The position numbers and the translations under genes were made by a program. DNA of 33,546 nt from contig JAFDDO010000003.1 of NCBI GenBank assembly GCA_019310825.1, forward strand, positions 1-33,546, given 5' to 3'. A model generated the notes under the pieces. The model ran no database searches. It was not told where the DNA came from and was given only the letters and a program-made list of their open reading frames with translations. This document shows, piece after piece, positions 23,141 through 31,356 of this stretch. Source of the DNA: Deltaproteobacteria bacterium. Its GTDB lineage: Bacteria; Desulfobacterota; Dissulfuribacteria; Dissulfuribacterales; UBA3076. Within the stretch, counting starts at the first letter, position 1. The number at the start of each line of letters is the position of its first letter.

Positions 23141-25642
23141 ATGAGGAACCTTCTTGTAGGCATTTTTTCATATCTCATCATTTTAGCACTACCTGCTAAT
23201 GGACAGGATTTGGTAGAAATCTCTCAAAATAACATGCCGCAGGCAAGGATTCAGGTAACTCATGAGGCGGTTTCTCCTTCATGGCAGTTGGTCTGGGATG
23301 AAGCCAGGGAAATGGTGAAAAAAAAAGAACTTGATGGTGCTGTAGCCCTTTACAGAGAATTATTAAGAGATCGCCAAGGTCTTATAGAAGCCAGATGGGA
23401 ATTGGCTTTAGTTTTAATGCAGTTAAATAAAGAAAGTCAAGCCATACTTGAATTTGAGCATGTTGTGGAGGCCAGACCCGATGATGTCCAGGCGTTATTC
23501 ATTCTTGCAGAACTTCTAAGCTGTTCAGGTCAGTGTGATAAAGCTATTGTCACTTATAAAAATTTGGTGGCAGAACTCCGTCTCCGGGGAAAAGGCTTCC
23601 ACATTGCCAGAAATGAATTACTGAATATTCCTGAAGAGTTTACCTTGGTGAAGGTCTTAGAAAGCCTTGCCCGTTGTCTGGAATCCCAAAAAAGGCTTAA
23701 TGAGTCCATAACATATCTCCTAAAGGCTTTAGCCATAGAACCTGACCGAAAAGACCTTGAGTTTAAGCTGGCCTGTGGGCTTCTACATCTAAAAAGAGCA
23801 AAGAGCTCCTTATCTCACTTCAAAAAATTACTACCTCAATATGAAAATGATCCAGACTTTTTAGCTAACTATGCAAAGGCCCTTTTAGCTGTGGGAGATC
23901 GAGATAAGGCCATTAAGATATTTGAGAGGTTTGTGGCACTTTCCAGCGATAATGCTGGGGAAGATCACACAGGTAATCTTATATGGAGTGTTAATGAACT
24001 TGTCTCCTTATATTTGATGGAAGGAGACGTCCAGTCAGCAATTAAAGTCCTTGAGGATTTGAAATATAATCATCCGGAAGTGCTTGATAAACAGCTTTTG
24101 GCAACTTCGGGGCGTCTGTATTTTGCCTCACGTAATTATCTCAAGGCCCTTGAGACATTCAGGATTTTTCTGGGAGAAGAACCTGACAATAAAATGGGGT
24201 TGCTGTTTATGGCCCGCGTGTATGAGCGCCTTCAGCTCCTTACACCAGCCATTTCCATTTATAAGCAACTCTTACTTCTTGAGCCCAATCCAACCATTAC
24301 TATGCATTTGGTTGAATTGTTTTTAGAAACAGAAAATTTTGATCAGGCAAGCCTTCTAATTACTGATGATATGCGTAGTTGGCTCCAAAATGATATCAAG
24401 GGAAGAGAGCTTCTATTAGATGTCTATCTGAAAAATGGGAACGGAGAAGGTGTTGAAAAACTTTTAGACAGTAAAGGCGATTTCTTTAAGGATGATGACA
24501 TACTGGCCTCATATGTTTCTCTTGCCACATCGATTGGTTATACGAGTACCCAGATGAGATTTCGTTTATATAACGACGCGTTGCTTGCTTTGGCTGACCA
24601 AGCTGGAAAAAGGGAAGACCTCCTGCAGGTCGGTGTGAAGCTGCTTTTGGGTCTTGGTCAACAGGATATAGCTGAGGAAGTATTAAGGTATTGTTGGTCT
24701 AAGGGCCGGTCCCTGTGGTCTATTGACATGTTGATCGATAGTTACCTTGAGAAGAATAAGTATGAGAATGCTGTTGTTTTGCTTGAAGAGGCACTATCTA
24801 TTTATCCTTCTTCCGCAAGGCTTAAACTGAAGCAGGCCCATCTGCTTCTTAACATGGGTAAGGTCGACTTAGCGGGGGAAGTGCTTTTTTCAATTTGTGC
24901 AGGCGATAACTGGAAGTGGGGAAAAGAAAAAAAACTGCTGTGTGAGGGCTATGCCCTTGGCTTGGCAGGAAGATATGAAGAGGCACTCGATCTTTATGGA
25001 AAAATAATTCAACAGTCACCGAATCATCTGGAAGCACATAGAGGCAGATGGATCAATTTTGCAGCCTATGGATTGGGACAGGAGGCTGATGCAGAGGCCC
25101 TGGGTTTAGAAATAATTACAGGAATTGGGTATTCTGATCTTTCACACAACGGCGATAACGAAAAGTTTGTCCCAATGTTTGTAACAAATGGGAGATTGAT
25201 GCCGGCTCCTGGGGCCTACTTGAGTGAATTAGTACGAAGCAAGAAATTGTTATCACCTAAAGAGATTCTTAGTTCTCCATTCTGTGAAATGGAAGGAGAA
25301 GCATGCCCCTTACTGCTTGCTTTATCCTACGAACATTTTGCAAACTTTTCAGAAGCGGTTGTTATGTGGCTCTCTTTCTTAAAGAGACACGAGACTTACT
25401 GGCCCGGCTATGAACGTCTTGCACGGATATACGAGGATAGAGGTAAAGTAGACTCTGCAAAAAAATTACGGTACAGGACTTGCCACAAAATAAAACATCT
25501 GCGATTGTTTCTTTGTTACGGACAAGATTACAGCGAGCTAAGAACTATCTCTGAAGAAACCGGACCTTCGGGCTTGTGGATATGGCGAAAGCTTGATGAT
25601 ATAGCCCTTGAATCCTGGGAAGGAGTATTCTGTTCCGATTAG
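23141..25642 (+). CDS. Large secreted or periplasmic TPR protein
   Basis: 833 residues. The N-terminus MRNLLVGIFSYLIILALPANGQ is a signal peptide with a probable cleavage after Ala-Asn-Gly or Gly-Gln. The remainder is built of tetratricopeptide-type helical pairs: for example W-E-L-A-L-V-L-M-Q-L-N-K at about 90, FILAELLSCSGQCDKAIVTYKNL, YLLKALAIEPDRKDLEFKLA, ANYAKALLAVGDRDKAIKIFERF, ALETFRIFLGEEPDNKMGLLFMARVYERL and EGYALGLAGRYEEALDLYGKIIQQSPNHLEAHRG. The last ~200 residues are less regular and contain several Cys. TPR scaffolds of this size next to polysaccharide genes often help assemble export or secretion machineries, but no catalytic domain is present. The next gene, an epimerase, begins 73 nt later, so a shared transcript is plausible. 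Confidence 0.85.
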   Translation: MRNLLVGIFSYLIILALPANGQDLVEISQNNMPQARIQVTHEAVSPSWQLVWDEAREMVKKKELDGAVALYRELLRDRQGLIEARWELALVLMQLNKESQAILEFEHVVEARPDDVQALFILAELLSCSGQCDKAIVTYKNLVAELRLRGKGFHIARNELLNIPEEFTLVKVLESLARCLESQKRLNESITYLLKALAIEPDRKDLEFKLACGLLHLKRAKSSLSHFKKLLPQYENDPDFLANYAKALLAVGDRDKAIKIFERFVALSSDNAGEDHTGNLIWSVNELVSLYLMEGDVQSAIKVLEDLKYNHPEVLDKQLLATSGRLYFASRNYLKALETFRIFLGEEPDNKMGLLFMARVYERLQLLTPAISIYKQLLLLEPNPTITMHLVELFLETENFDQASLLITDDMRSWLQNDIKGRELLLDVYLKNGNGEGVEKLLDSKGDFFKDDDILASYVSLATSIGYTSTQMRFRLYNDALLALADQAGKREDLLQVGVKLLLGLGQQDIAEEVLRYCWSKGRSLWSIDMLIDSYLEKNKYENAVVLLEEALSIYPSSARLKLKQAHLLLNMGKVDLAGEVLFSICAGDNWKWGKEKKLLCEGYALGLAGRYEEALDLYGKIIQQSPNHLEAHRGRWINFAAYGLGQEADAEALGLEIITGIGYSDLSHNGDNEKFVPMFVTNGRLMPAPGAYLSELVRSKKLLSPKEILSSPFCEMEGEACPLLLALSYEHFANFSEAVVMWLSFLKRHETYWPGYERLARIYEDRGKVDSAKKLRYRTCHKIKHLRLFLCYGQDYSELRTISEETGPSGLWIWRKLDDIALESWEGVFCSD

Positions 25643-25715
25643 GAAATTCCCTCATTATTCCTTGATTTTTTCGAACGTTATAGATAAAAAGGTAAAGGTA
25701 GTATCTGGAGACCAT

Positions 25716-26687
25716 ATGCGTATGAATATTTTAGTGACCGGCGGAGCCGGTTTTATCGGATCTCATCTATGTGATTACCTTATTTCTAAAGGAGAGTATG
25801 TCTCAGTCATAGATGATCTTTCCACCGGCTTCTTTGAAAATATAGTCCATCTGCAGGATAATTCGAGGTTTCAATATATAAATGACACTATCCTAAACAA
25901 AGATAGGATGAATAGTCTTGTTCAGCAATGTGACGCAATAGTCCATCTTGCTGCTGCTGTAGGTGTCAAATATGTCGTAGAAAATCCGCTTGCCTCTATC
26001 GAAACCAACATCTGCGGGACTGAAATCGTGCTTAATCTGGCCAACAAGCACAAGAAAAAAATACTCATAGCATCAACGTCAGAAGTCTATGGGAAACATA
26101 TGCATGCCCCTCTGAAGGAGGATGACAATTTAATTTATGGTCCTCCCACTACCATGCGCTGGAGCTATGCAGCTTCGAAGCTTATAGATGAGTTTACTGC
26201 GCTTGCATATCATCGTACTAAAAAGCTCAAGGTGGCTGTATTCCGTTGCTTCAATACAATAGGTCCCAGGCAGACAGGTATCTATGGGATGGTGGTACCC
26301 AGGTTTATTCAGCAAGCACTGAGGGATGAGCCTATATCAGTTTTTGGTGACGGCCAGCAGACTCGGACATTCACTTATGTTGGGGATGTAGTAGAGTCCA
26401 TATGCCGACTTATGGAGTGCGAAAAGGCAATCGGTGAAGTAATAAATATAGGAGGCACAGAGGAAATTTCTATATCAGAGCTTGCTAAGCGTATCAAGTC
26501 TCTTGTTGGGAGTAATTCCGAAATAATCTATATTCCTTATGAACAGGTCTACGGCAAAAACTTTGAAGACATGATGCGCAGGGTTCCTTCATCTGAAAAG
26601 CTCAACCACTTAATAGATTTTGTTCCACAAACGCCTTTTGATACGATTCTTGAAAAAACTGCAGAATATTTTCGTTCCATTATTTAG
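25716..26687 (+). CDS. NAD-dependent nucleotide-sugar epimerase/dehydratase
   Basis: Extended short-chain dehydrogenase of 323 residues. The NAD-binding motif is TGGAGFIG (8-15), the catalytic Tyr and Lys are Y151 and K155 in SYAASK, and STSEVYG supplies the active-site Ser/Thr. RCFNTIGPRQTGIYGMVVPRF and FGDGQQTRTFTYVGDVV are typical of UDP-glucose 4-epimerase, dTDP-glucose dehydratase and UDP-xylose synthase relatives. The exact reaction cannot be settled by eye; the conserved GPRQ and GMVVPRF segments favour an epimerase or decarboxylase acting on a UDP-sugar. Start ATG 25716 follows GGAG with 5-nt spacing; a longer ORF beginning at 25608 would overlap the TPR gene and is not preferred. Context points to surface-polysaccharide precursor supply. 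Confidence 0.85.
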   Translation: MRMNILVTGGAGFIGSHLCDYLISKGEYVSVIDDLSTGFFENIVHLQDNSRFQYINDTILNKDRMNSLVQQCDAIVHLAAAVGVKYVVENPLASIETNICGTEIVLNLANKHKKKILIASTSEVYGKHMHAPLKEDDNLIYGPPTTMRWSYAASKLIDEFTALAYHRTKKLKVAVFRCFNTIGPRQTGIYGMVVPRFIQQALRDEPISVFGDGQQTRTFTYVGDVVESICRLMECEKAIGEVINIGGTEEISISELAKRIKSLVGSNSEIIYIPYEQVYGKNFEDMMRRVPSSEKLNHLIDFVPQTPFDTILEKTAEYFRSII

Positions 26688-26699
26688 AATGACTGGAAT

Positions 26700-26805
26700 A
26701 GTGCCTAAAGTTGTGGTGCGCATTTTTAGCGCAGTTAATATAAAAATAACCAAAACCAAACTTGCTGAATAGATAGAACATAGCGACACCTTAACTTTGG
26801 GCACT
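26700..26805. repeat. Miniature element with 19-bp terminal inverted repeats, copy A
   Basis: The ends AGTGCCTAAAGTTGTGGTG (26700-26718) and CACCTTAACTTTGGGCACT (26787-26805) are inverted copies at 16 of 19 positions. Just inside the left end, GCGCATTTTTAGCGC forms a small hairpin. A shorter, recognisably related copy lies at 30224-30303. It has no coding capacity and fills most of the gap between the epimerase and the fused glycosyltransferase. Confidence 0.75.
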
Positions 26806-26877
26806 TTAAGCTCAATTAACTAAAAATTTTTGCCACAAAAAATACGAAATTTAGAACTAATGTACTAATTGTATTTT

Positions 26878-28791
26878 ATGTCGATTACCCTTCTTGATGC
26901 AGGCCTTTTTTTTCTTTACTCCTTTGGACTGAGTGCGTTCCTAATTCCATGCGTGATATGGTTCTCAAAACGCATTGGTTTTGTAGCTCAGCCCAGGGAG
27001 GATCGCTGGCATAGGCGTCCAACGGCCCTTCTGGGAGGCATTGCGTTATTTTTGTCGTTTATGCTTCCCAATTTGTTTCTCAGGGAAATCTCACCTCCCA
27101 TGCTTGTCTTGACTCTGGGAGCAAGTGCCATGTTTTTATTGGGGTTGGTTGATGATGTCCACGACTTGTCGCCTCAAAGCAAATTTATAGGACAATTAAT
27201 CATCTCTGCTCTGATTGTGGCTGGAGGAGTGAGGATACAAGGACTGGGGCATCCCGCCGCATCTATAATTTTAACACTTTTTTGGTTCGTAGCTATCACC
27301 AATGCGGTCAATATTCTGGACAACATGGATGGTTTGGCAGCTGGCATTTCGTTTATAGCTGCCTGTTCACTTTGGGTTTATAGCCAATTTGGAGGTCCTA
27401 TTCTATTAGGTCTGCCAGCTATGCTCCTTGCAGGAGCTACGGCTGGATTTTGGATATATAACTTTAATCCCGCCAAAATATTTATGGGAGATTGCGGAAG
27501 TCTCTTCTTGGGCTTTCTCCTGGCCGGTTTGACCGTAACAGGTACTTGGACATCAGGGCTACCTGATCCAGCATCTGGAGGTTACACTGGAGTTACTAGT
27601 TTGGTACTAGTGCTGGTCGTCCCTGTGGCTGTCCTGATTATACCACTCTTTGACACCGCCCTTGTATCCTTTACCAGGGTCCAGACCGGACGACCTATTT
27701 CTAAAGGAGGGCGTGATCATACCTCTCATCGCATGGTTTTGCTGGGATATTCAGAAAAAAGGACTGTGTTAACACTCATGGCATGGGCGGGAAGCATATC
27801 AGCCTTGGCATTATATCTGTCATACCAGAGTGCCCAGGGACTTTTGGTTATGCTGAGTGTGGTGGCGGTAATTTCCTTGTTTTTCGGAACATTTCTTACA
27901 CACTTGAATGGCACTGTTTATAATAGCAAGGCAGAGGATTCAGATACCACATTTCGACGCTCCTCACTTTTATCCCAAGTGCTTAACAAAAAGCAAATTC
28001 TCCAGGCAGGGGTGGATACTGTGCTTATAACCATCGCCTATCTAACTTCTTATCTTCTTCGATACGACGGTGTTATTAATTTGTGGAATCAACAACTTAT
28101 AGAGAAATCTCTTCCTTTGCTCATCCCTATCAAGCTATGCTGTTTTTGGATCTTTGGGCTGTATAGAGGTCAATGGCGGTATGTGAGTATTGGAGATATG
28201 TGGCAGATTTTTAAGGCAGTTGTGGTCAGTTCTCTAATTATTGTTGGATTGCTTTTATATATTTACCGTTTCGAGGGTTATTCTAGAGTTCTTTTCCTGA
28301 ACGATGCCCTATTGACCTTGATAATGATAGGTGGCGTCCGTTTACTTATGCGACTATTTAAGGAATATTTCAGTCTGCAAGCCGAGCGTAGTAATTCAAT
28401 ACCCATTCTAATAGTTGGGGCGGGGGATGGCGGGGATCTGTTTCTAAGGGAACTTAGGCACAATTCAAATCATGATTATCTGCCAGTGGGTTTTATTGAT
28501 GACGATCCCGCGAAAAAGAACCAGATAATCCATGGTATCAAAGTCTTGGGAACCAGAGAAGAAATACCTGGCATTGTTAAAAAATATGGAATTCAAAGAG
28601 CCTTTGTGTCTATAGTGTCGGCATCAGAAAGCCAAATTGAAGGAATTTTTGATATCTGTAAAAAGGGTGATGTAAAGTGTGATAGAGTGCGACCGCTTTT
28701 GCCAATAGTGAAATCCAGAGAAAAAAAACCAGCCTGTTCAAAAAAAGACAAGGTCGTACCTTTTAGGCCCAGGATGAGGAAAAGAAAATGA
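26878..28791 (+). CDS. WecA/MraY-like polyprenyl-P sugar-1-P transferase fused to a CapD/FlaA1-type N-terminal module
   Basis: 637 residues in two parts. Residues 1-345 form a multi-helix polyprenyl-phosphate N-acetylhexosamine-1-P transferase with all family motifs: the Asp pair at 92-93 (VDDVHDLSPQSKF), NAVNILDNMDGLAAG (142-156), FMGDCGSLFLG (202-212) and the His loop GGRDHTSHRM (277-286). Residues 370-610 match the front half of CapD/FlaA1/PglF-type proteins: membrane helices (SYLLRYDG, FWIFGLYRGQWRY) and a Rossmann CoA-binding-like fold with LIVGAGDGG (511-519) and GFIDDDPAKKNQIIHGIKVLG. The catalytic short-chain epimerase half of CapD is absent, and the protein ends in a basic tail. It should start lipid-linked glycan synthesis at the inner membrane. 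ATG 26878 was chosen over an upstream TTG. It overlaps the aminopeptidase gene by 4 nt. Confidence 0.85.
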   Translation: MSITLLDAGLFFLYSFGLSAFLIPCVIWFSKRIGFVAQPREDRWHRRPTALLGGIALFLSFMLPNLFLREISPPMLVLTLGASAMFLLGLVDDVHDLSPQSKFIGQLIISALIVAGGVRIQGLGHPAASIILTLFWFVAITNAVNILDNMDGLAAGISFIAACSLWVYSQFGGPILLGLPAMLLAGATAGFWIYNFNPAKIFMGDCGSLFLGFLLAGLTVTGTWTSGLPDPASGGYTGVTSLVLVLVVPVAVLIIPLFDTALVSFTRVQTGRPISKGGRDHTSHRMVLLGYSEKRTVLTLMAWAGSISALALYLSYQSAQGLLVMLSVVAVISLFFGTFLTHLNGTVYNSKAEDSDTTFRRSSLLSQVLNKKQILQAGVDTVLITIAYLTSYLLRYDGVINLWNQQLIEKSLPLLIPIKLCCFWIFGLYRGQWRYVSIGDMWQIFKAVVVSSLIIVGLLLYIYRFEGYSRVLFLNDALLTLIMIGGVRLLMRLFKEYFSLQAERSNSIPILIVGAGDGGDLFLRELRHNSNHDYLPVGFIDDDPAKKNQIIHGIKVLGTREEIPGIVKKYGIQRAFVSIVSASESQIEGIFDICKKGDVKCDRVRPLLPIVKSREKKPACSKKDKVVPFRPRMRKRK

Positions 28792-30221
28792 ATGAAAAGC
28801 GTCTTTCTAAAACCGAGTGGAAACGCCTTGAAAAGGACCTATGCCGCAGCCGAAAACCTGTTTGGCCCCAGCTTACAGCCAAAGATCGAGAAAAGGCCCT
28901 TTTGTATTCAGACAAGTATAAGGACTTTATAAGTAAGGCAAAGACCGAACGGGAGTCTGTTAACATCATTGCAAACATGGCGCAGGAAAGGGGTTTTGTG
29001 CCGTTCGAACAGGCCGCGCCAGGGTCCGGCCGGGTCTTGTGGACCTTTAGGGGGAAGGCGGCTGCCCTGGCCGTAACAGGTAAGGAACCTGTCAGTAATG
29101 GGGTCAGGATCATTGCTTCACACATAGACTCACCCCGTTTGGACCTGAAACAGAATCCCATCTATGAAGATTTGGAGATGGCTTTTTTGAAAACTCATTA
29201 TTACGGAGGGATCAAGAAGTTTCACTGGGTAGCCCGTCCTCTCGCTATCCATGGGCTAGTACTGAAAGAAGATGGAAGCGCAATTCCTATCGAATTTGGT
29301 GAAGATCCTCATGATCCTGTGTTTACGATAAATGATCTTTTGCCACATCTTGCCCGTAAGGTGCAGGGTGAGAAAAAGATTTCAGAGGCCATACCGGCAG
29401 AGAAGCTTAATATATTGATAGGGGGTTTACCTCTTTTAGGCCCCGAAGACCTGAAGGATGGCGTAAAATTACGTATTTTAAGGATTCTGAACGAAAGATA
29501 CGGCCTAGTGGAAGAGGATCTAATAAGTGCGGAATTGGAAGTTGTCCCTGCAGGTGGTTCAAGGGATGTGGGTCTGGACAGGGCCTTTATAGGTGGCTAT
29601 GGGCAGGATGATAGATCTTGTGCATATGCCTCTCTTTATTCCATTCTTGAACTTGAGGAACCCCAAGTTACCTCAGTTGCCCTGTTTCTTGACAAGGAGG
29701 AAATAGGTAGTGACGGAAATACAGGGGCTAAATCCAGTTTTTTTGAGGTGGTGTTGTATGATCTCATGCGAAACGGGGGACTTCAAGTCGAAGCAGATAG
29801 CCTCGTACGAATGCTTATTGCGTCCAAGGCCATTTCAGCAGATGTTACGGCAGGCATAGACCCTGATTATAAAGAAGTCCATGAAGAACATAATGATGCA
29901 CTGATTGGACACGGGGTTTGCCTGACGAAATATACCGGCTCAGGAGGAAAATATTCAGCAAATGATGCTCATGCTGAATATGTTAACTGGTTGAGACGCG
30001 TCTGGAACGATGCCAAGGTCGTCTGGCAGGCCGGAGAGTTAGGAAAAGTAGACGAAGGCGGAGGAGGTACTGTAGCTAAATATCTCGCCCAGCGCGGTCT
30101 AGACATTGTCGACACAGGACCTCCTCTGCTCAATATGCACTCGCCCTTTGAGGTTGCACATAAGACTGATCTGTTTATGACCTATAGGGCATTTGCTGCT
30201 TTTTATAAGGCAGGGGATTGA
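28788..30221 (+). CDS. M18-family aminopeptidase
   Basis: Dinuclear-zinc cytoplasmic aminopeptidase (DAP/ApeB type), usually forming a tetrahedral dodecamer and trimming acidic or basic N-terminal residues. It has 477 residues, the family length. Metal and catalytic residues are visible: the first His in IIASHIDSPRLDLK, the bridging Asp in GGYGQDDRSCAY, the base and metal-binding Glu pair in FLDKEEIGSDGNTGA, an Asp in TAGIDPDY, and the last His in HSPFEVAHKTDL. ATG 28788 overlaps the stop codon of the upstream fusion gene (ATGA), so the two are probably translated together, though they share no evident pathway. The N-terminal ~40 residues are charged and variable, as in bacterial relatives of this length. 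Specificity is not readable from sequence. Confidence 0.93.
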   Translation: MNEKRLSKTEWKRLEKDLCRSRKPVWPQLTAKDREKALLYSDKYKDFISKAKTERESVNIIANMAQERGFVPFEQAAPGSGRVLWTFRGKAAALAVTGKEPVSNGVRIIASHIDSPRLDLKQNPIYEDLEMAFLKTHYYGGIKKFHWVARPLAIHGLVLKEDGSAIPIEFGEDPHDPVFTINDLLPHLARKVQGEKKISEAIPAEKLNILIGGLPLLGPEDLKDGVKLRILRILNERYGLVEEDLISAELEVVPAGGSRDVGLDRAFIGGYGQDDRSCAYASLYSILELEEPQVTSVALFLDKEEIGSDGNTGAKSSFFEVVLYDLMRNGGLQVEADSLVRMLIASKAISADVTAGIDPDYKEVHEEHNDALIGHGVCLTKYTGSGGKYSANDAHAEYVNWLRRVWNDAKVVWQAGELGKVDEGGGGTVAKYLAQRGLDIVDTGPPLLNMHSPFEVAHKTDLFMTYRAFAAFYKAGD

Positions 30222-30223
30222 TT

Positions 30224-30303
30224 AGTACCTTTTATGTGGTGCGCACTTTCGGCGCGGTTAATATTGATAGATTGAACGAATACAAACCTTAACTTTAGGC
30301 ACT
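30224..30303. repeat. Miniature element, copy B, with extra end-like sequence downstream
   Basis: An 80-nt relative of the element at 26700. The left end AGTACCTTTTATGTGGTG is degenerate, while the right end ACCTTAACTTTAGGCACT (30286-30303) is well kept. The internal TGTGGTGCGCACTTTCGGCGCGGTTAATAT aligns with copy A, including the GCGC...GCGC hairpin with a different loop. A further AACTTTAGTTCACTTAAGGCACT at 30307-30329 looks like another end. It lies between the aminopeptidase and thyX, which breaks what would otherwise be a continuous gene run. No gene is seen in this 153-nt gap. Confidence 0.7.
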
Positions 30304-30374
30304 TACAACTTTAGTTCACTTAAGGCACTATTCCGCTTTATCCTGGTTAGGTGATTGAGTAATTTGGTGATTGC

Positions 30375-31343
30375 ATGAAAGTCATAGATCCTTCCTTTAG
30401 TGTATTGGACGAATTTTTTACTCATGGAAGGCTGCTTGAGCAGATCGAGCTCTGCGGACGGGTCTGTTACAAGAGTGAAGACCGGATATCTACGGAGTCA
30501 GCCAAGCCTTTTATCAAAGGAATAATAAAACGGGGTCATGAATCAGTGCTTGAGATGGCCCAGTGCGTGCTTGAGATAGAGGTGGACAGCGAATTCACCA
30601 TGCACAAGTTTTTTGAGAGAATACCAAGGTTTTGCCAGGTTGATAAGTTGGAACGCAAGCAGTATCTGCTGTCTGGGAATCCAAGGGTCTTTAGGGACCT
30701 TGCCCGGCACCACCGTGATTTAAAGGTTGTGAAGGCTGTATTGAAAAAACTTACCGAGTTCCATCCAGTTTTATTTGAGGATCTGGTTCCACGGTTTGGC
30801 TGGATACCGCAAGATGGTATTGTTGTTCGTGTGCTGCCTTCGGAGAAAATTGAAAATCTGCCTTTGGAACAACTTATTAGACACCGGACACTTCTGGTTC
30901 ATCTAATAATTAACCGGGCAGTTTCCCATGAACTGGTGCGCCATAGAGTTGCATCATATCTTCAGGAATCCCAACGTTATTGCAGATATGGTGAAACCCG
31001 CTTTGGAGGCGAGGTGGTGTATATCCGACCTTGTTTTTTCAAAGAGGGATCTAATGAATACCGGTTATGGTTAGATGCGATGTCACAAACAGAGAAAATT
31101 TATCTTAAACTCCTTGAGACAAACTCTCCCCAGGCTGCCCGTACTGCGCTGCCCAACTCCTGTAAGACCGAAATCATGGTCCACGCCACCCTTGAGGAAT
31201 GGATGCATGTTATGCGCCTTAGGGCATCAAGGGCAGCCGATCCCTCAATGCGGGAAATTATGTTGGCCCTTCTCCCAGAATTTGTAAGACGATTTCCAGC
31301 AATCTTCGGACCTATCAGAGATTCCATTGGTCTAGAAAATTAA
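30375..31343 (+). CDS. thyX: Flavin-dependent thymidylate synthase
   Basis: Makes dTMP from dUMP using methylene-tetrahydrofolate, FAD and NAD(P)H. The ThyX motif RHRx7S is present as RHRVASYLQES (189-199), followed by QRYCRYG. Earlier conserved pieces are the N-terminal C-G-R-V-C-Y-K segment, GHESVLEMAQ (54-63, folate and FAD site) and FTMHKFFERIPRFCQVD. The C-terminus has ARTALPNSCKTEIMVHATLEEWMHVMRLR, with the catalytic-site Arg and Asn regions, ending PEFVRRFPAIFG. At 322 residues it is longer than the ~220-residue classic ThyX. The extra ~90 residues lie in the middle (about 100-185), as in other large anaerobe and deltaproteobacterial forms. Start ATG 30375 lacks a strong ribosome site. 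No thyA is visible. Confidence 0.95.
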   Translation: MKVIDPSFSVLDEFFTHGRLLEQIELCGRVCYKSEDRISTESAKPFIKGIIKRGHESVLEMAQCVLEIEVDSEFTMHKFFERIPRFCQVDKLERKQYLLSGNPRVFRDLARHHRDLKVVKAVLKKLTEFHPVLFEDLVPRFGWIPQDGIVVRVLPSEKIENLPLEQLIRHRTLLVHLIINRAVSHELVRHRVASYLQESQRYCRYGETRFGGEVVYIRPCFFKEGSNEYRLWLDAMSQTEKIYLKLLETNSPQAARTALPNSCKTEIMVHATLEEWMHVMRLRASRAADPSMREIMLALLPEFVRRFPAIFGPIRDSIGLEN

Positions 31344-31356
31344 AGGATCTATCTAT

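Noticed and set aside
25608-25715. N-terminal extension of the epimerase
   Set aside because: The extension overlaps the TPR gene, lacks a ribosome site, and the Rossmann motif would start unusually far in; ATG 25716 has GGAG upstream and the normal N-terminus.
28788-29161. 132-codon minus-strand ORF opposite the aminopeptidase start
   Set aside because: Antisense shadow of the M18 gene and the end of the fusion gene; no motif and no ribosome site.
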